A DNA stretch of 64,000 bases from Panagrolaimus kolymaensis (Eukaryota; Nematoda; Chromadorea; Rhabditida; Panagrolaimidae), in assembly GCA_028622995.1 (NCBI GenBank), contig JAJQJQ010000021.1, positions 1-64,000 of the forward strand, read 5' to 3'. Shown one piece after another: positions 12,403 through 23,532 of the stretch. Each line of letters starts with the position of its first letter. The first letter of the stretch is position 1. The position numbers and the translations under genes were made by a program. Under the pieces are notes generated by a model. That model made no database searches. It was not told the DNA's origin and saw nothing but the letters and a program-made list of their open reading frames with translations.

Positions 12403-13251
12403 TTAATTACTACCTTTGCTGAGTTTCGTAGCTTCAATTTGAGTTGTTGTTGAATATCCTTTATCCATCTTGATGTTTATCACTAATGAGATATTTGGCA
12501 AACTTTGAATCCTCTTGATAATTTTCTTGGTGTCATACATCTTTATTAGTCTTTCCGAAAGTTCTTTAAGGGTATTTGTTTTTTCCAATAATTTTCTTCT
12601 TGTGCATATATTAAAGAGATTAAGTTCATCTTCCTTATTAACATTCATGAAAGCTATTAGAGTTTTGAATTCTGACATAAATGTATCAAATCTTTTTTCT
12701 CTTTTTTCGTTAAATTTTGGCAGCACTTCAAAGATTTTAATTTTACTATACAAGTCTAATTTTCCAGTATTTTGCCGTGGTTTTTCCGCATTGTTTTCTT
12801 TTTCTGACGGGCTGATTTCATCTTCCTTTGTTTTTGACATGGCTTTCCTTAACTCGCTGATGACTGCTTCTAAAGTAAAATCAGATGAAAATTCAATCAT
12901 CATCATTATTTGTGCTGCTTTTCCTACAACACATAAATAAAAGAGTATCATTTCACCGTTTTCGTTGATATTTAAAAATCGTATTTTTGTTTTAAAATTT
13001 TCAATGAACAATTCATAATTTTCATTATCATTTCCAGAAAATTTTGGAAGAATTTCAAGAATTTGTAGTTTCTTGTGAAGATCCAGATTTCCAATGTTTT
13101 CTTGTTGTTGATGATTAAAGTTTTGCAATGGTGTGTTCTTGTCGGAGTCATCTTCACTTTCTTTTCTAACTGTTGTTTCTGTTGTTGACGAAACGATATA
13201 GTTGTTATCCAACATTGGGTTATCTAATAACTCATTTAAAATTGTAGACAT
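12403..13251 (-). CDS. Gag-like protein with an internally duplicated capsid-type segment
   Basis: 282 aa, single exon, inside the LTR element. Two related segments occur in tandem: LDLHKKLQILEILPKFSGND at about 57-76 and LDLYSKIKIFEVLPKFNEKR at about 163-182. Each is followed by a helical stretch with a FIENFKT or FMSEFKT core, which resembles the N-terminal part of retrotransposon Gag capsid domains. The same motif set is seen in the second gene at 14545-15297. No zinc knuckle and no protease or reverse transcriptase follow. The second segment is cut short after a LEKTNTLKELSERL stretch. In an LTR element Gag would build the particle that packages RNA; whether this shortened protein does so is unknown. 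It could equally be a decayed copy. Confidence 0.65.
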   Translation of the reverse strand: MSTILNELLDNPMLDNNYIVSSTTETTVRKESEDDSDKNTPLQNFNHQQQENIGNLDLHKKLQILEILPKFSGNDNENYELFIENFKTKIRFLNINENGEMILFYLCVVGKAAQIMMMIEFSSDFTLEAVISELRKAMSKTKEDEISPSEKENNAEKPRQNTGKLDLYSKIKIFEVLPKFNEKREKRFDTFMSEFKTLIAFMNVNKEDELNLFNICTRRKLLEKTNTLKELSERLIKMYDTKKIIKRIQSLPNISLVINIKMDKGYSTTTQIEATKLSKGSN

Positions 13252-14544
13252 TTTTAGGCTCGATTAAGAGATGGTTTTAACTGAATTTTAAAATTTTCTT
13301 TTTATTCGATTTAGATTTGGTAAATGGGGGTTTTGTTTAAGAGAAAAACAGATAAAATACAAGTTTGTAAAGTTTTGGGATTCCTAATTTGAATGAATTA
13401 AAGACAGCTTGTTATGCTTTATAACTATTTTAAAAATTTAAAGTTAATAGAATTTAAGATTTATAAAAGTTAGCTTTTTGCTTATTTAAAAAAATTGGAA
13501 GTTGATTTGATTCATGTTTCCGATTTTAATTTTGTAGTTTATTTTACTGTTGTTTGAATTCGGCAGCTTCTTCGGCTCTTCGATTTTCGATGGCACGATT
13601 TCAACAAAATCAGATATTGTTTCTTGATGATATTGAGAGGATGACTTTTATCACCAATTTCAGATTGTTGATGATTCACTTCCAGGATTTGTAGGGTTGT
13701 TTTAATAATTTTACACAAAGTTAACCGGGGAAAAATTCTTAGGGAAAAGTTATAAAAATTGGAGGGTTTTGTTTTTTAAAAAAAATTCTTAGAAAAAAAT
13801 TTAAGTTGGAGGGTTGTTAAAAAAAATTTAAAAAAAATTAACAATGGGGTGGTTCAAGCTTTTAATCAAATTATGAATAAACTTATCACTAGCAGGTATT
13901 CAGGTTCTTGATGAATTGCTTTCAGTTTATGGTTTTATATCACGATGAAGGGCTTTTTGGATTCTATGAAATTGTTCTTTCACGACGTTGGCGTTTCAAT
14001 GGTTGTCAGTCAGCTTTTTGTGGTTGGTATCTTTCGATGAATACTGACAAAGTCTTCTTTTTTTCAAAATTTTCATTTTATAAAACTCCGCCTTTCGTAA
14101 TTTTCAACTTCATTGGTTCCTGAAATTTCGATTATTCCCGCCCCAAAGCTATAGTATTTTTCTTTCGAGGAAGTAAATTTTGTTTGTCGAACTTTGAAAA
14201 TCTAATTGAATAGAAAAGAAAATAAGTTTTTCGAATGAATAGACAAATTGTTGCAAAATCGTCAAAAAAAATATTTTAAAGTAGTTTTAAGAAAGAATTA
14301 TTCAAAAGACTAAAGTATTGCTTGTGACATGTGACGAACGAACTTTGGCTGTTTTTCAATTTTTAAATTGGTTTCCAAAAAAGGAATTACAGTAAGACAT
14401 GAATAGAAAAATTTGTTTGAAAAATTTATTTTATTTTCTTAAGTTTTTATTTATTTATTCAGTTTTTAGAAAAAATAATGCAGTTAAAGAAAATTACAAA
14501 ATTTCTAATCATAAAATAGATATTAAAATAATTTTGTTAAGAAG

Positions 14545-15297
14545 TTAGAGGTTAGAAGGATATAGTTCACTTTGGATCGTAATTGCACATTCGACTGCTT
14601 CGGCTAAAGTTGAAAACGTTTTTCGTTTGATGATTTTCCGCAATGGTTGTTTAAGTCCGCGTGAAAATTGTCGAATCATTTGTTTTTCTCGAAGTTTTTC
14701 ATTGTATCCACGTGAGTTTGTAAAAAATTTATTCACCAGTTTTCTTATATCCGTTGCAAAGGTTTCAATGCATTCTCCTTCTCGTTGACGTCGTTCATTA
14801 ATGTTTTGAAGGGTAACTTCAGCAACATGTGCTTTTGAGATGGTTTTTCTTAATTCTTCCGTAATAGCTTGCCAATTGAATGGAGTTGTGGATTCTACCA
14901 TGTTGAAATAATCACTTGCTTTTTCTTTCATACACATTCTCAGTAGATCCAATTTGACGTCTTCACTAATGTTGAGTGAGGCTGTTCTTGTTTCAAAACA
15001 TTCGATAAAAACATCATAATCTTCATGAAGTTTGTCTCCATGATATTTTGGTAAATGATCAAGCATTCGCAATGTTGTATAGAGATTGATGGTGTCTTGA
15101 CTTATTTGTTCACTGTCATATATTGAATGAGGTATCGGTGAGCTATCATCGTTGTTTGTGTTTGGAACTTGTTGTTCACTGATATTATTAATAGATGGAG
15201 CATTATTATTATCTGATGGACGGTTTTTTGATGTTGATGATTTAACTTTTCGTTTAAAGGTTGAATAACTTTTTTTCAATGTATTCATTATATTCAA
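14545..15297 (-). CDS. Gag-like (retrotransposon capsid) protein
   Basis: 250 aa, single exon, inside the LTR element and upstream (in the minus sense) of its paralogue. The first 70 residues are Ser/Asn-rich and basic. From about 75 the protein shows LRMLDHLPKYHGD, DVFIECFETR, LNISEDVKLDLLRMC, WQAITEELRKTISK, then ERRQREGECIETFATDIRKL, and RQFSRGLKQPLRKIIKR with FSTLAEAVECAI. This order matches the Retrotrans_gag capsid fold. It lacks a C-terminal CCHC knuckle. The Gag fragment is not followed by pol within the 2 kb that would normally carry it. The short upstream sequence TTTTTAG-GCTCGA is shared with the paralogue, so the two arose by duplication inside the element. Confidence 0.72.
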   Translation of the reverse strand: MNIMNTLKKSYSTFKRKVKSSTSKNRPSDNNNAPSINNISEQQVPNTNNDDSSPIPHSIYDSEQISQDTINLYTTLRMLDHLPKYHGDKLHEDYDVFIECFETRTASLNISEDVKLDLLRMCMKEKASDYFNMVESTTPFNWQAITEELRKTISKAHVAEVTLQNINERRQREGECIETFATDIRKLVNKFFTNSRGYNEKLREKQMIRQFSRGLKQPLRKIIKRKTFSTLAEAVECAITIQSELYPSNL

Positions 15298-18200
15298 AGG
15301 TATTTTTAGCTCGAGATTGTAGTTGGCTCAATAAAATTTAGATAATGATGATAGAGAGAGACTTTTAATTTAGACTGAAAAAAAATAGTTTAAAATAATA
15401 ATTTATGACTTCAGAAAGTAGCGAAATAAAAATAACTCGATGGAAAAATATTGCGCGTTTAATTTTTAATTTCCACGATGATAAACTTTTTTTTTAAATA
15501 TTTTAAAGTATTAGATAAAAATAATAAAATTAGGAAGACAAAAAATAGGGCAAAAAATTTATAATTTCTTAACAATTGACAGAAACATTCGCGTCTTTTG
15601 TCAAGAAATAAGATTATCCTTTTATCACCCAAATTTCTTCAAAAAAAATCTTTTGGCCGGTGTCTTGGTAAGTGCTTAAACATTCTTTAACGATATCGTT
15701 TTCATAAATTCTTTTATATATTAAAAATTGTTAAAATGTTATTTAAAGTATTTTATCATAATTTGAGCTATTTGGTTAACCGTTGTTAGTTTTATCAACA
15801 TAAAAAGCGCTAAGCTTTATATAAAAAATTATTATATAGTCCTTTTAGACATAAGTTTCAATGAGCTCATCCAAAAATATATAAAAGAAAGTGAAGTATT
15901 TTAGTTTCGTTTTATTTTATTAATTTAACCTTTCCAAAAAAATTAAATGATTTCATGTTTTATTCCAAAGAGTTTTGCGCTTTCAATTTATGGTTCCAGT
16001 GCATGTCTGAGAAGTATGTCTTAGTGTCCTCGCATCGTTCATCAAACTTGTTTTTCACCGCCATTCTTAACGATGGCTTGCGGTTTTGCCGCTGGAAGGC
16101 CGAATGTTATCGCTTTACCAAGCACAAGATTATTCTTTTAAAGTTTTGGCTAAGGAATCTTTTCGATACTTTTCTATTCTTTCAATCTTCATATTTTTAT
16201 ATTTTATTTTATATTAATTTTTGCGAAAAAAATTATCTTCTTTTTGTTGAACTTGCGTAAAAACCTGGAGTCCTTGTATTTCACTTTTTATGTCAACGGG
16301 TTCTCTATTATCTTTTATATCTTTTTCTTTTTTTTAATTTTGATTTCAGCTACGATTGTTTCTTTTTTATGATTTTTTGAATAAATCTCATTCATTTTTT
16401 TTTTAGTTGCATGAAATCACAAAAAATTATTTCTTTCTTTTTAAGTCCCTAGCTTTTGGCTGTTATTTTTATTTTTAAAAAAAACGAGGAAGAGAAAAAA
16501 TAAAAAGAAAAAAATTTCCGCCTTTTTATTTTTTTTTTTTTTTTGACTGTGGCTTGAGAGAGTGAAAGAGGGAAGTTATGTTATCAACGACTCGACAGGG
16601 TGATAGTTATCGCGGCTATTGTTGGCTTTCATTTTTACGTTGTTGAATAACGAGATCGATGTATCTTATGAGAGAAAAACAAAACTTATTATTTCTTAAA
16701 AATTAATAAAGTATTTTACAATTTGAGGATTTTGGCAATTTATGAGAAAAAAAATAATAAGGGCATTACAAAAAATAAAGTTTATGAAAACAATAAGTAA
16801 TTATCTTAATTTTATTATCAAAGAAGATGTTAAATCTTAAGGGAGATAACCAAACTTAATCAAGTTAAAATAAAAAAAATAATAATCAAAACAAATGGCT
16901 TACAACTTTTTTTAAAAGAAATCTGGTTTCGCTTTATGTTTTATTCGACGAGCCTATACTCGAATGACTTTGAACACTTTTCTTTTTAGAAAAAGACGAG
17001 AGTCAGGCTGGCTATCTTTATCCCCCTTTTTTTTTTTTAGTTTAAAAATTTATGGCTATTCAAAACTTTTTCTCCTGAATGAGCTTTCGAAAGTTGGTTT
17101 CCTTTTATTTTTATTTTTATTTTTTGAATGCTTTTTCGCTGATTGCTGCAACCTTTTGAACATTTAAGACTAAACTACTTGAAGTTTCTGGAGGCGTTCT
17201 TTTGCTTTTATTCTTTTTATTTGTCTGGACGTCAATGACGTATGCTATGTTTACTGTAGATTTTCTGTTTCACAATCTTTTGACGGAATTTATTAGCTGT
17301 TTTCAATTTAAAATTCCATTTATTTTTTAAAGCTGAGGCTCTGCTTGTTCGTATCTTGTGATGTTTTGCCAAATTATTATTCAGTCTCAAAGTGTTCTTT
17401 AGGATAAAAATTTTGACTATGACTGTGAGTACTGTAGTTTACGTCATCGTTGTTTCCGCTTCTTTGCAAAAGTAGTTTTTCTTAAAACTCATTAGTGTTT
17501 TCAACTTGAAAATTCTATTTTATTTTCCGAAAATGGAAACTTGCGTAGTCGTTCGCTTTTAAAATTTCCGCTGATTGCTATTTTATTATTCAGAATCCAT
17601 GTGTTTTTTGAGATAATGAGAAAACTTTTCAGCTACCGTATTTTCTTTTGTTGGTTTCCGCTTCGGTATGCTTTAACGCTATGATTTTGAAATAGCTGTC
17701 TCTTTAAAATTTAGTTCCTTTCTTTGGATGTTAGATATGATGCGATGGAAAAAAAATTACTGTATGCCATGATAGAGGATTTCAAACAATTTTGAGGATG
17801 TGTTGTTCAAAAAAAATAAAAGTTTGCTTATTTAAAATCAAAGTAAATTGTAAACTTTAAGTATTATCAGGATTAAATTTAGCATTTATTTTAATTATTT
17901 CAAAAAAAATCGGTCATTTCTTTCCTTAGTAAAATTATTTCAAAAAGTAATTTTTTTTATCCTTTTAACTTATTTTACTTAAAAAATAATTTTTTGAAAA
18001 TGTTTTTATCTTCTTAAGGTATTTTGAAAATTACATTTATTTTTTGGATAACAATAGTTTTGGTTTTGTTTTTACTCGAAAAATCGGGTCATGTTGTTTT
18101 GAAATTCATATCGGGATATTCATTGATATTTTCTTAATCACTTTGGTTTTAATATTTATGTCCGTCGTGAATTTCTAGTTTTTTTTTTTTTTAAATGTTT

Positions 18201-20102
18201 CATGATAGTGTGGTTTTCTATTTTATTTTTTTTTTGTTGGTCCGTTTTTAAGTTTGTTTCGATGTTATTGGCTGGCAAAATAAAGTAGAGCAAGGAAAGA
18301 AAAAATGATGGAGAAGAAACGAACAGCAAGAATGTTATCAAGGCAAAAACAAGATAGTTTGACAGTTAATAAATTTTTTAAAATAATGAATTGTTTTTTA
18401 AGTATCAAAATAACTTCGCGGTAATTTGGAATCGCTTCACGATTTTTATATTTTTATAAAATAACAATAATAAAGAACTTTTATCCCAATTTTGTTTCAT
18501 GACGACAAAAAAAATAGACTTTAGTTTTTATTTTATTTTTTGAATAAAAATTTAGTTTCTTTTCGAGGGTTTTCAAGAAAAATTATTACTTCTTCGTTCC
18601 ATTTTTATGTTGGGCATCTGTTCGAAAAAAAATGTTCGTTTGTAGCCACGTTTGGTTATTTTTCGACGAGAGGAAAAATTGACGCCTTTTTATGTTTTTC
18701 GGTTTAAAATAATGGCGCTTAGGAAGAGAGAGAAAAATTCTAACAGAAAAGAATCAATAACGTGTCAGCACTGACGTGAAGTGTGAAAATCAATTTTATG
18801 TTTTGAGTGAGAGAAGCAGAGTAAAAAAAATGAATGTTGTCCAAAAAAAAATATTGTATTTTCCAAAGTTCGTCGTTCGTCTTTTTGGCTATGCCGGGTA
18901 GTGAATAAAGATAAAATAATAAAGAAGAAATTCAAAAATATTTGTTTGTCAAAAAAAAATTTTTTTTATAAATCAGCGTATTATTATTTAAAAAAATATA
19001 GTAAAAGGTTAACACTAAAATTTATAATGTTAGCTATATTACAGTATTCCTTCCTTTTGGGTAAAAAAAATTCAGAAAAAAAAGGCTTAGCATTTTTTTT
19101 GTTCTTAAAAAGTTGTTTTTACCATTTTTTTTTACAGAGGTGTTAGTTATCATCGGTAGTTTTCATTAAAGTCGTTTATTTTCTTTGTATTGGACTTTTT
19201 CTTTTCAAAGGTTTTTTTTTAAAAAAAATCAAGATGGTAAAAATTGTAACCAGAAATTACCGTATTTTTTTTAAATTTATAGTTTCTTTGTCTTTTTAAT
19301 TTTAAATTTTTTTTTTTTATTTGTTTGAGTGCGATAAAGAAAAAAAATTTCGTTTGAACATGCGTTATTTTTTATTTAAGGTGGAAAGAGAATTTTTGGT
19401 ACTTATTTCCTTTTCTCCCCGCATTTTGCGATTTTTCTTTCCTCCACTTTTTATTTTTGCAAGAAAATCTTTTTCCCTTTTCTCTGCAAAAAAATGTTAT
19501 TCTTCTCTGTTAAAAATGAAAAAATTGGCTTGAAAATAAAAAAAGGGCGACGGTCCGTTTTTCTCGCAACGAAACTGCCTAAGGGGGGGGGGGAACTAAA
19601 GCTTCACTGCTTTTCTTTTGAATTTTTAAAGAAAAACATAAAAACTTTCATATCAGATCCATTTTTGTTTTGCAAATTACCAAAAAAGAATTGTATTTAG
19701 TTTTTACATTTTTTTAGAGTTTTAACGGGTTATTAAACTTCGTTTTCTTTTCCAGAAGGAAAAAAAATATCCTTCAACTTTTGTTGTTTTTATTACAAGA
19801 GAAGGAAAAAAAAACGAACGAGAAAAAAAAAAGTAAAAAGAAGTAATATTTTTGATGGAGGCAATTTTAAAAGGTGTTTTAGGTTTTAAATCTTATTTGT
19901 GAATTTTATAATTTTGGTATCAAAATATTTGTTGGAATACTGTAAAATTCTTAGTGAATAGAGGAAAAATAAATAAAATAAGAGTTGTAAAAAATGTTAT
20001 AAAAGAATAAAATTTAGAAAGAGAGAGAAAAAAAATTAATTTTTACTTTTAAAATACTATCCCACTAAGAAATTAAAATATAAACTAACCTGTCGACACG
20101 TG
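15298..20102. other. Non-coding interior of the LTR element
   Basis: T-rich DNA with no family-level coding match. A diverged tandem duplication of about 200 bases is visible: about 17290-17475 and 17490-17670 share TTTTCAA-TTGAAAATTC, TTATTATTCAG and GTTTCCGCTTC blocks. No pol-like frames on either strand. Confidence 0.55.
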
Positions 20103-20120
20103 AATTGGTTTTGAGCTCCA
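20103..20120 (-). other. Primer-binding-site candidate of the 10.4-kb element
   Basis: On the minus strand, directly inside the 5' LTR, the sequence starts TGGAGCTCAAAACC. TGG next to an LTR is the usual complement of a tRNA CCA end. The tRNA was not identified. Confidence 0.5.
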
Positions 20121-20561
20121 TGCAATGAATGGGTTGGCTAGGTAGGTACTCTGATATGGGTCCTTTGTCCATGTATGAAGATAGGTATTATGTGTAGCGG
20201 TGTTACGGTTCGTTCCTTCACGTGGTGACATAGGTATAGTTTATTAGTGATGGTACATTAGCATAACATTATACAAATACTATTCTACTGTTACATAAAG
20301 AGAGAGAGATATGGGATAACACAGTCAGCTACAGCTTCATGCTGGTAATGCCAACGGCTACGAGAGCCTTGGGCTGAGGAGGGCTGTGCTGCTGGAACTG
20401 GCTCTGGACTGAGTGACAGAACTGAGACTCGACTGACTTGTTTAGCAAGAGGTAGTCTTGCCTTATATACTGCATCGCCATCTGGGCATCAAGGCGTGTC
20501 CAGCTACTGTCGTTGGCATCGTCCTATTGGTTATTGCTTGAGAGTAGGCTTAGCCATTACA
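20121..20561 (-). repeat. 5' LTR of the 10.4-kb element
   Basis: 441 bases, read as identical to 10190-10630. Followed outside by the CATA target duplication at 20562-20565. Confidence 0.88.
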
Positions 20562-20565
20562 CATA

Positions 20566-21110
20566 GATGAATAATACAATAAAAAAAGTTATAAAATAGC
20601 AAGCGTTTATTAATCAAAATAAACATCAACAGCAATTCTCCGCTTAGCAACAAAAAAGAATAGATAAGCAGCCCTCATTTTTTTACGCAATTAATCTTGC
20701 TTGTTAAATAAATGTAACACAATTCAATTTTATTATAATATTTAATTTTTTAAAAGATTTTCAATAAAGCCAGTCACCAAAAAGTTCAAGGCTATCTAAT
20801 GAATGAGTGAGTGCCAACCAAACATTAAAAATAAGTTATGAATCTAATTTAATTTTGTTTTACATTTAAATTTTTAATAAAAAGAAAACTAAAATTGAAT
20901 TAATCTAACAACCTAGTGGTGCTGGTAAAGAAAAATTACAGAAATGATCTTGATCTTTGAAGAAATAAACACGAAAATGTGGGGTAAAAGACCACCGAAG
21001 TCAGAAGGCTCCAATTCAACTTTTTGGAAAGCTTTGCCGCTGGTCTCCTTTCTAATTTACGGTGTATTTTTTTTTTGTTGAACTCGGAAAAAAAGAAGGT
21101 TTTTTCTGCC
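20566..21110. other. Intergenic stretch between the LTR element and the first receptor gene
   Basis: AT-rich, no gene recognised. The last 100 bases before the ATG at 21111 are open upstream in frame but carry no in-frame ATG, so I start the receptor at 21111. Confidence 0.5.
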
Positions 21111-22365
21111 ATGGAAGCTTTGGCTGCTATACTGCCAAATGATAACAAAAATGGAAATGGTTCTCCACCACCACCGCCAGACGACATTGCTCCAATAATT
21201 ATTAATATTTGTTCCAGCATAGTTATGTATGCTGGTGGACTTCTTGAACTTGCATGTTTCATACTTTTTATATATAATTTTTATAAAAAATCTCAATATT
21301 TTTGTACCGCATATTTTTATTTACTTTCTATTGGATATTTAGTGGATTTAATTGGAATATTTTTTCAAACCTTAGATAAATATATTATTAGCGACGATCA
21401 AATTTGGTTTGTCAATGCAAATAATTTAATTCGATGGTATTCTGGTTTATTTCTTGGTCCATGGAATACTTTTTTAGCGATCAATCGTTGCACGGCTATA
21501 CTTTTTTGGAATAAACACATAAAAATTTGGAATGGTTCATCACTTTTTGGAATGCTTATTTTATGCGTTTTATACCCTTTCATAGTTAATGGTTACATGT
21601 TTAAAGTAAGAAACTTAAAAAAAAATATACAAAAAATTACTAACTTTTTTTTAATTTCGCGAGGAGCAAAACTTTATTTTCCACCCAAAAATTCGAAAAA
21701 TATATTTTTTTCTGTTTTTATCCTTCTTTTTTTAAGGATTCTTTTTGCATTCTAAATCGCGAAGATTCAACTTGCGAAAGCATCGATAAAGAATTATCCA
21801 CTTTCGAAATGATTTCAAATGGAATAAACGTGATTCTCTCAGCGTTTCTTGGAATTATTACAGCTCTTTCACGAAGATTAAAACTTGTACAAATTTCGGA
21901 TATTAAAAGAAAGTTTGAAACTCAACTATTAATTCAATCAATTTTATCTTCGATCTTTTTTGGTTTTTATTGCCTTTTTGGAATTTTGGTGATTGCTTTA
22001 GTTCGGCATCAAAAAGAGCTACAAGTTACGAATTCTATTTTAATGTCCATTTCGAGCACCATGTCAAGTTGCTATTATATTTATTTTCATATTTCTGCAA
22101 CCATTTTACTTTTTGCTTTATCGTAAGTTTTTTTTGGGATCGTTTCTATGAAGAAAAAAAAATCATGTGAATTTTTACAAATTATTCAAATTTTTTATTT
22201 TCTAATAAAAATATTACTTTCAGAGAAACCGTGCGTCAAAGTTTCATAAAATTTTATGGTCTCGATAAACTTTATCTTTATTCTCATAAATTTCGACAAA
22301 ATAATTATCGACGATCAGCAGCAAACTCAAGAGTTCGACCAAATCATGGCGTCAGCGTTTTTTAA
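21111..22365 (+). CDS. Seven-transmembrane serpentine receptor (nematode chemoreceptor-like)
   Basis: Three exons, 21111-21605, 21737-22122 and 22224-22365, all in phase; 340 aa. The N-terminus has a short Pro-rich extracellular stretch, followed by hydrophobic helices from about residue 25. An NRCTAILFWNKH motif ends the third helix region, the position of the DRY-like motif in nematode chemoreceptors. The C-terminal tail is basic and Arg/Asn-rich (KFRQNNYRRSAANSRVR). It is clearly paralogous to the gene on the opposite strand at 22494-23532 (AYF-LL-IGY--DL and NRCTA--F--KH--IW), and the two genes point tail to tail with 128 bases between them. The sr class could not be assigned. Likely role: chemosensory GPCR in sensory neurons (family inference). 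Confidence 0.8.
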
Positions 22366-22493
22366 AAACATATTCTTGTGAGACTCAAACTTTATATTTG
22401 CTATCCCATTTTCCCTAATCAAATATTTCCAATATATTTTTTTTGCATATTTTTGATGAAACTTTATTTTTCTTTAATCTTTTAAATAAAAAT

Positions 22494-23532
22494 TTAAACA
22501 ATGTTTTGAGGCACAAAAATTTTTTTCGTTATTTTTAGTGGAGGCGATGTTTTTGATTTTGGTTTTGTTGTTGTTGGTGAAATAACTGAATTTTTTCCTT
22601 TTTTTCTTAATATCCAACTTAAATAATAAAAATTTAAAAATGCCATTTTAAACGTTGGACTAAAAACAAAATGCGTGACCATCACTGCATAATGTTGAAG
22701 GTGATAACCTATTTGTGAAATATAAACAAATATTTGGAGCGTTTGAACATCGATCACGATTGAAGAAATATAATTTAAAATAAAAAAAATTAATTGAAAA
22801 ATCGAAGAAAAAATTGCTTGATAAATTAGACGCCTCTCAATTTTTGCATGCAAAGAATGAATTTCAATTTTATCGGTTTTTCGAGATTTAAACATTGAAT
22901 AACCAATAAATATTCCAAGGAAACTATTAAAAATGGCATTCGTGAGAGTCCCTTTAAAAAAATATGATTTTCGGAAAACTAAACATTCAACCATGTTGGT
23001 TGGGGAACATGGAAAGTTGAGAAATTTGTAGCCATCAATAAGAAATGGAAAAATTAGCATAAAAATAAGGATAAAAGCCATGGAAAATGGAGTCCAAATC
23101 TGAAATATTTTTTGCTTTAAATTTAATAACTGTTTTTTTTTAATTCCCAAGCTCAAAAATATTTTATCATTCCAAAAAAAAGCAAACCTTTTCATGTTTA
23201 GTTGAGAAAGCCAAAGCGGTGCAACGATTTAAACAAAGAATGGCATTCCAAATAGTTACAAAATAAGTGTTGTGCCAAGTGTGAAGAATCATAGAGAAAG
23301 CATAAACATCATGATTCAAAGGTAAAGCCCAATTCAATAAAATTGTCAAATCAGCAATATATCCAATATTTAAAATAACAAAATATGCAGATTTATAATT
23401 TGATGTTGATTTTAAATATTGAGAACTCAAAAAAATTACCACTAAAAATTCTAAAACTCGACAACTGTTAGCTACAGTATTGGAAGAAACTTTTATTATT
23501 TCAACAGTTAAATTTAAATTACTCGACGACAT
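22494..23532 (-). CDS. Seven-transmembrane serpentine receptor, paralogue of the neighbour
   Basis: Two exons, 23188-23532 and 22494-23099, in phase; 316 aa. The start is the ATG of MSSSNLNLTVEII; the exon 1 donor is AAAAG|GTTTGC and the acceptor ATATTTCAG. Helices are evident (FLVVIFLSS, YFVILNIGYIADLTILL, FSMAFILIFMLIFPFLI, IFSSIFQLIFFILNYIS). The NRCTALAFSTKHEKIW segment matches the convergent neighbour, but here an intron splits it just before IW and the neighbour has none at that point. The C-terminal tail is Lys/Ser/Thr/Pro-rich. Its ligand and sr class are unknown. Confidence 0.8.

Larger units (their letters stand above)
10190..20561 (-). mobile_element. 10.4-kb LTR element with two gag-like genes and no visible pol
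   Basis: Two direct 441-base repeats (10190-10630 and 20121-20561), which I read as identical, bound the element. Each starts TG and ends CA, with short imperfect terminal inverted repeats (TGCAATG/CATTACA). The outer flanks carry the same four bases, CATA (10186-10189 and 20562-20565), a target-site duplication. The minus-strand sense is set by three things: AGTATATAAG inside each LTR on the minus strand, a TGG-starting primer-site candidate just inside the 20121 LTR, and two minus-strand gag-like genes. No protease, reverse transcriptase, RNase H or integrase is readable in either strand. The element is therefore probably non-autonomous (LARD-like), and identical LTRs imply recent insertion. 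Confidence 0.82.

Noticed and set aside
21024..21110. Upstream start for the first receptor gene
   Set aside because: The open frame begins with a TTG, not ATG; the first ATG in frame is 21111.
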